64,000 nucleotides of DNA from Candidatus Fimadaptatus faecigallinarum. Its GTDB lineage: Bacteria > Bacillota > Clostridia > Christensenellales > Aristaeellaceae. The stretch spans positions 1-64,000 of the forward strand of contig DVNK01000041.1 of NCBI GenBank assembly GCA_018714445.1. The letters run 5' to 3'. The notes below the pieces were generated by a model, which ran no database searches, had not been told where the DNA came from, and saw only the letters and a list, made by a program, of their open reading frames with translations. Numbering within the stretch: the stretch's first letter is position 1; every line of letters starts with the position of its first letter. The translations under genes and the position numbers were made by a program. Shown here piece by piece: positions 63,653 to 64,000 of this stretch.

Positions 63653-64000
63653 TCATTCGCCGGTATATGCGGATGCGAAGTAGATGCAGTCGCTTATTTC
63701 GCGTTCCTTGTCGCTGGTGTTAACATGGCTGACAACGTCGCCGTGCCAGTAGAGCGTACAGGAGCCGCCGCCATCCAGATTATAGGCGTTCTGGCAGCCG
63801 TTCTGCGCCATCACATCGGCCAGCTGAGCGATATCGAGGCCTTCGTCGGTATCGGTACGGCCGTTGGCCGTGCAGATGAGGTATTCAAGTTCGCCTGTCT
63901 GTCCTATCGCGGTGCGCGGGTTGGGGCTGTCGGCGTCGAAGTGGTAGTCCGTGTATTCGACCTTCTGGCCGTCTATTACCAATGCCGGGCCGAAGCTGAA
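63653..64000 (-). CDS. Phosphodiester glycosidase family protein, C-terminal part
   Basis: The last 115 residues of a protein cut by the window edge. RTAIGQTGELEYLICTANGRTDTDEGLDIAQLADVM and NAYNLDGGGSCTLYWHG are typical of the NAGPA (phosphodiester alpha-N-acetylglucosaminidase) domain, which in bacteria is exported and acts on cell-wall or exopolysaccharide phosphodiesters. The frame is open to base 64000 without its start. It probably shares a transcript with the Lgt-like gene. Confidence 0.85.
   Translation of the reverse strand, partial: FSFGPALVIDGQKVEYTDYHFDADSPNPRTAIGQTGELEYLICTANGRTDTDEGLDIAQLADVMAQNGCQNAYNLDGGGSCTLYWHGDVVSHVNTSDKEREISDCIYFASAYTGE

Overview
The window looks like chromosome of an endospore-forming, low-diversity-of-mobile-DNA member of the Clostridia (Bacillota). 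The evidence is gene content: YabP/YabQ next to a DivIC-like gene, a SpoIVFA/SpoIVFB pair behind mreC-mreD-pbp2-minD-rodA, an IspH-ribosomal protein S1 fusion behind cmk and plsC, a HutP-family gene, an ECF-type S component beside coaX, and clear Shine-Dalgarno sites and sigmaA-type promoters. Coding DNA is GC-rich, yet ATA is the usual isoleucine codon in most genes. I cannot name the genus; a gut lineage such as Christensenellales is a guess. I saw no rRNA, tRNA, CRISPR array, prophage or insertion sequence.

Layout. 1-9.7 kb: a TetR regulator, a small secreted protein, a three-copy intergenic repeat, an AraC regulator overlapping a sialate O-acetylesterase-like gene, a cytidine deaminase-like gene, and a dnaJ-clpB operon with a CtsR operator. 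9.7-18.8 kb: ADP-ribosylglycohydrolase, surE, then a + strand run of an RpiR regulator, a HI0933/YhiN flavoprotein, a NUDIX hydrolase, hutP-like, cmk, plsC and ispH-rpsA. 19.4-27.1 kb: membrane-anchored phosphoesterase, yabP-yabQ-divIC-ppx, a secreted protein with a consensus promoter, a VOC protein, ECF-S/coaX and hom/cupin. 27.6-33.3 kb: uvrB and uvrA, separated by a 12-unit 45-bp tandem array. 33.7-43.4 kb: maf-mreC-mreD-pbp2-minD-rodA-spoIVFA-spoIVFB, the cell-shape and sporulation cluster. 43.5-54.6 kb: accessory genes (PocR-like AraC regulator, 243-bp repeats, TetR with divergent SDR gene, an orphan corrinoid protein, Usp, a membrane protein, topB, AraC, VOC). 54.7-61.8 kb: a MacAB-like export cluster with three adaptor-type proteins and a peptidoglycan-binding-domain protein. 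62.1-64 kb: a divergent Lgt-like protein with a repeat tail, and the end of a phosphodiester glycosidase gene cut by the window edge.

The most unusual overall feature is the density of tandem repeats, in intergenic DNA (periods of about 32, 45, 45, 170-190 and 243 bp) and inside genes (72, 36, 30 and 15 bp). The 243-bp repeat keeps hairpins at matching positions although one stem has changed sequence, and the 45-bp array lies between the two nucleotide-excision-repair genes. No classical defence or biosynthetic island was recognised.
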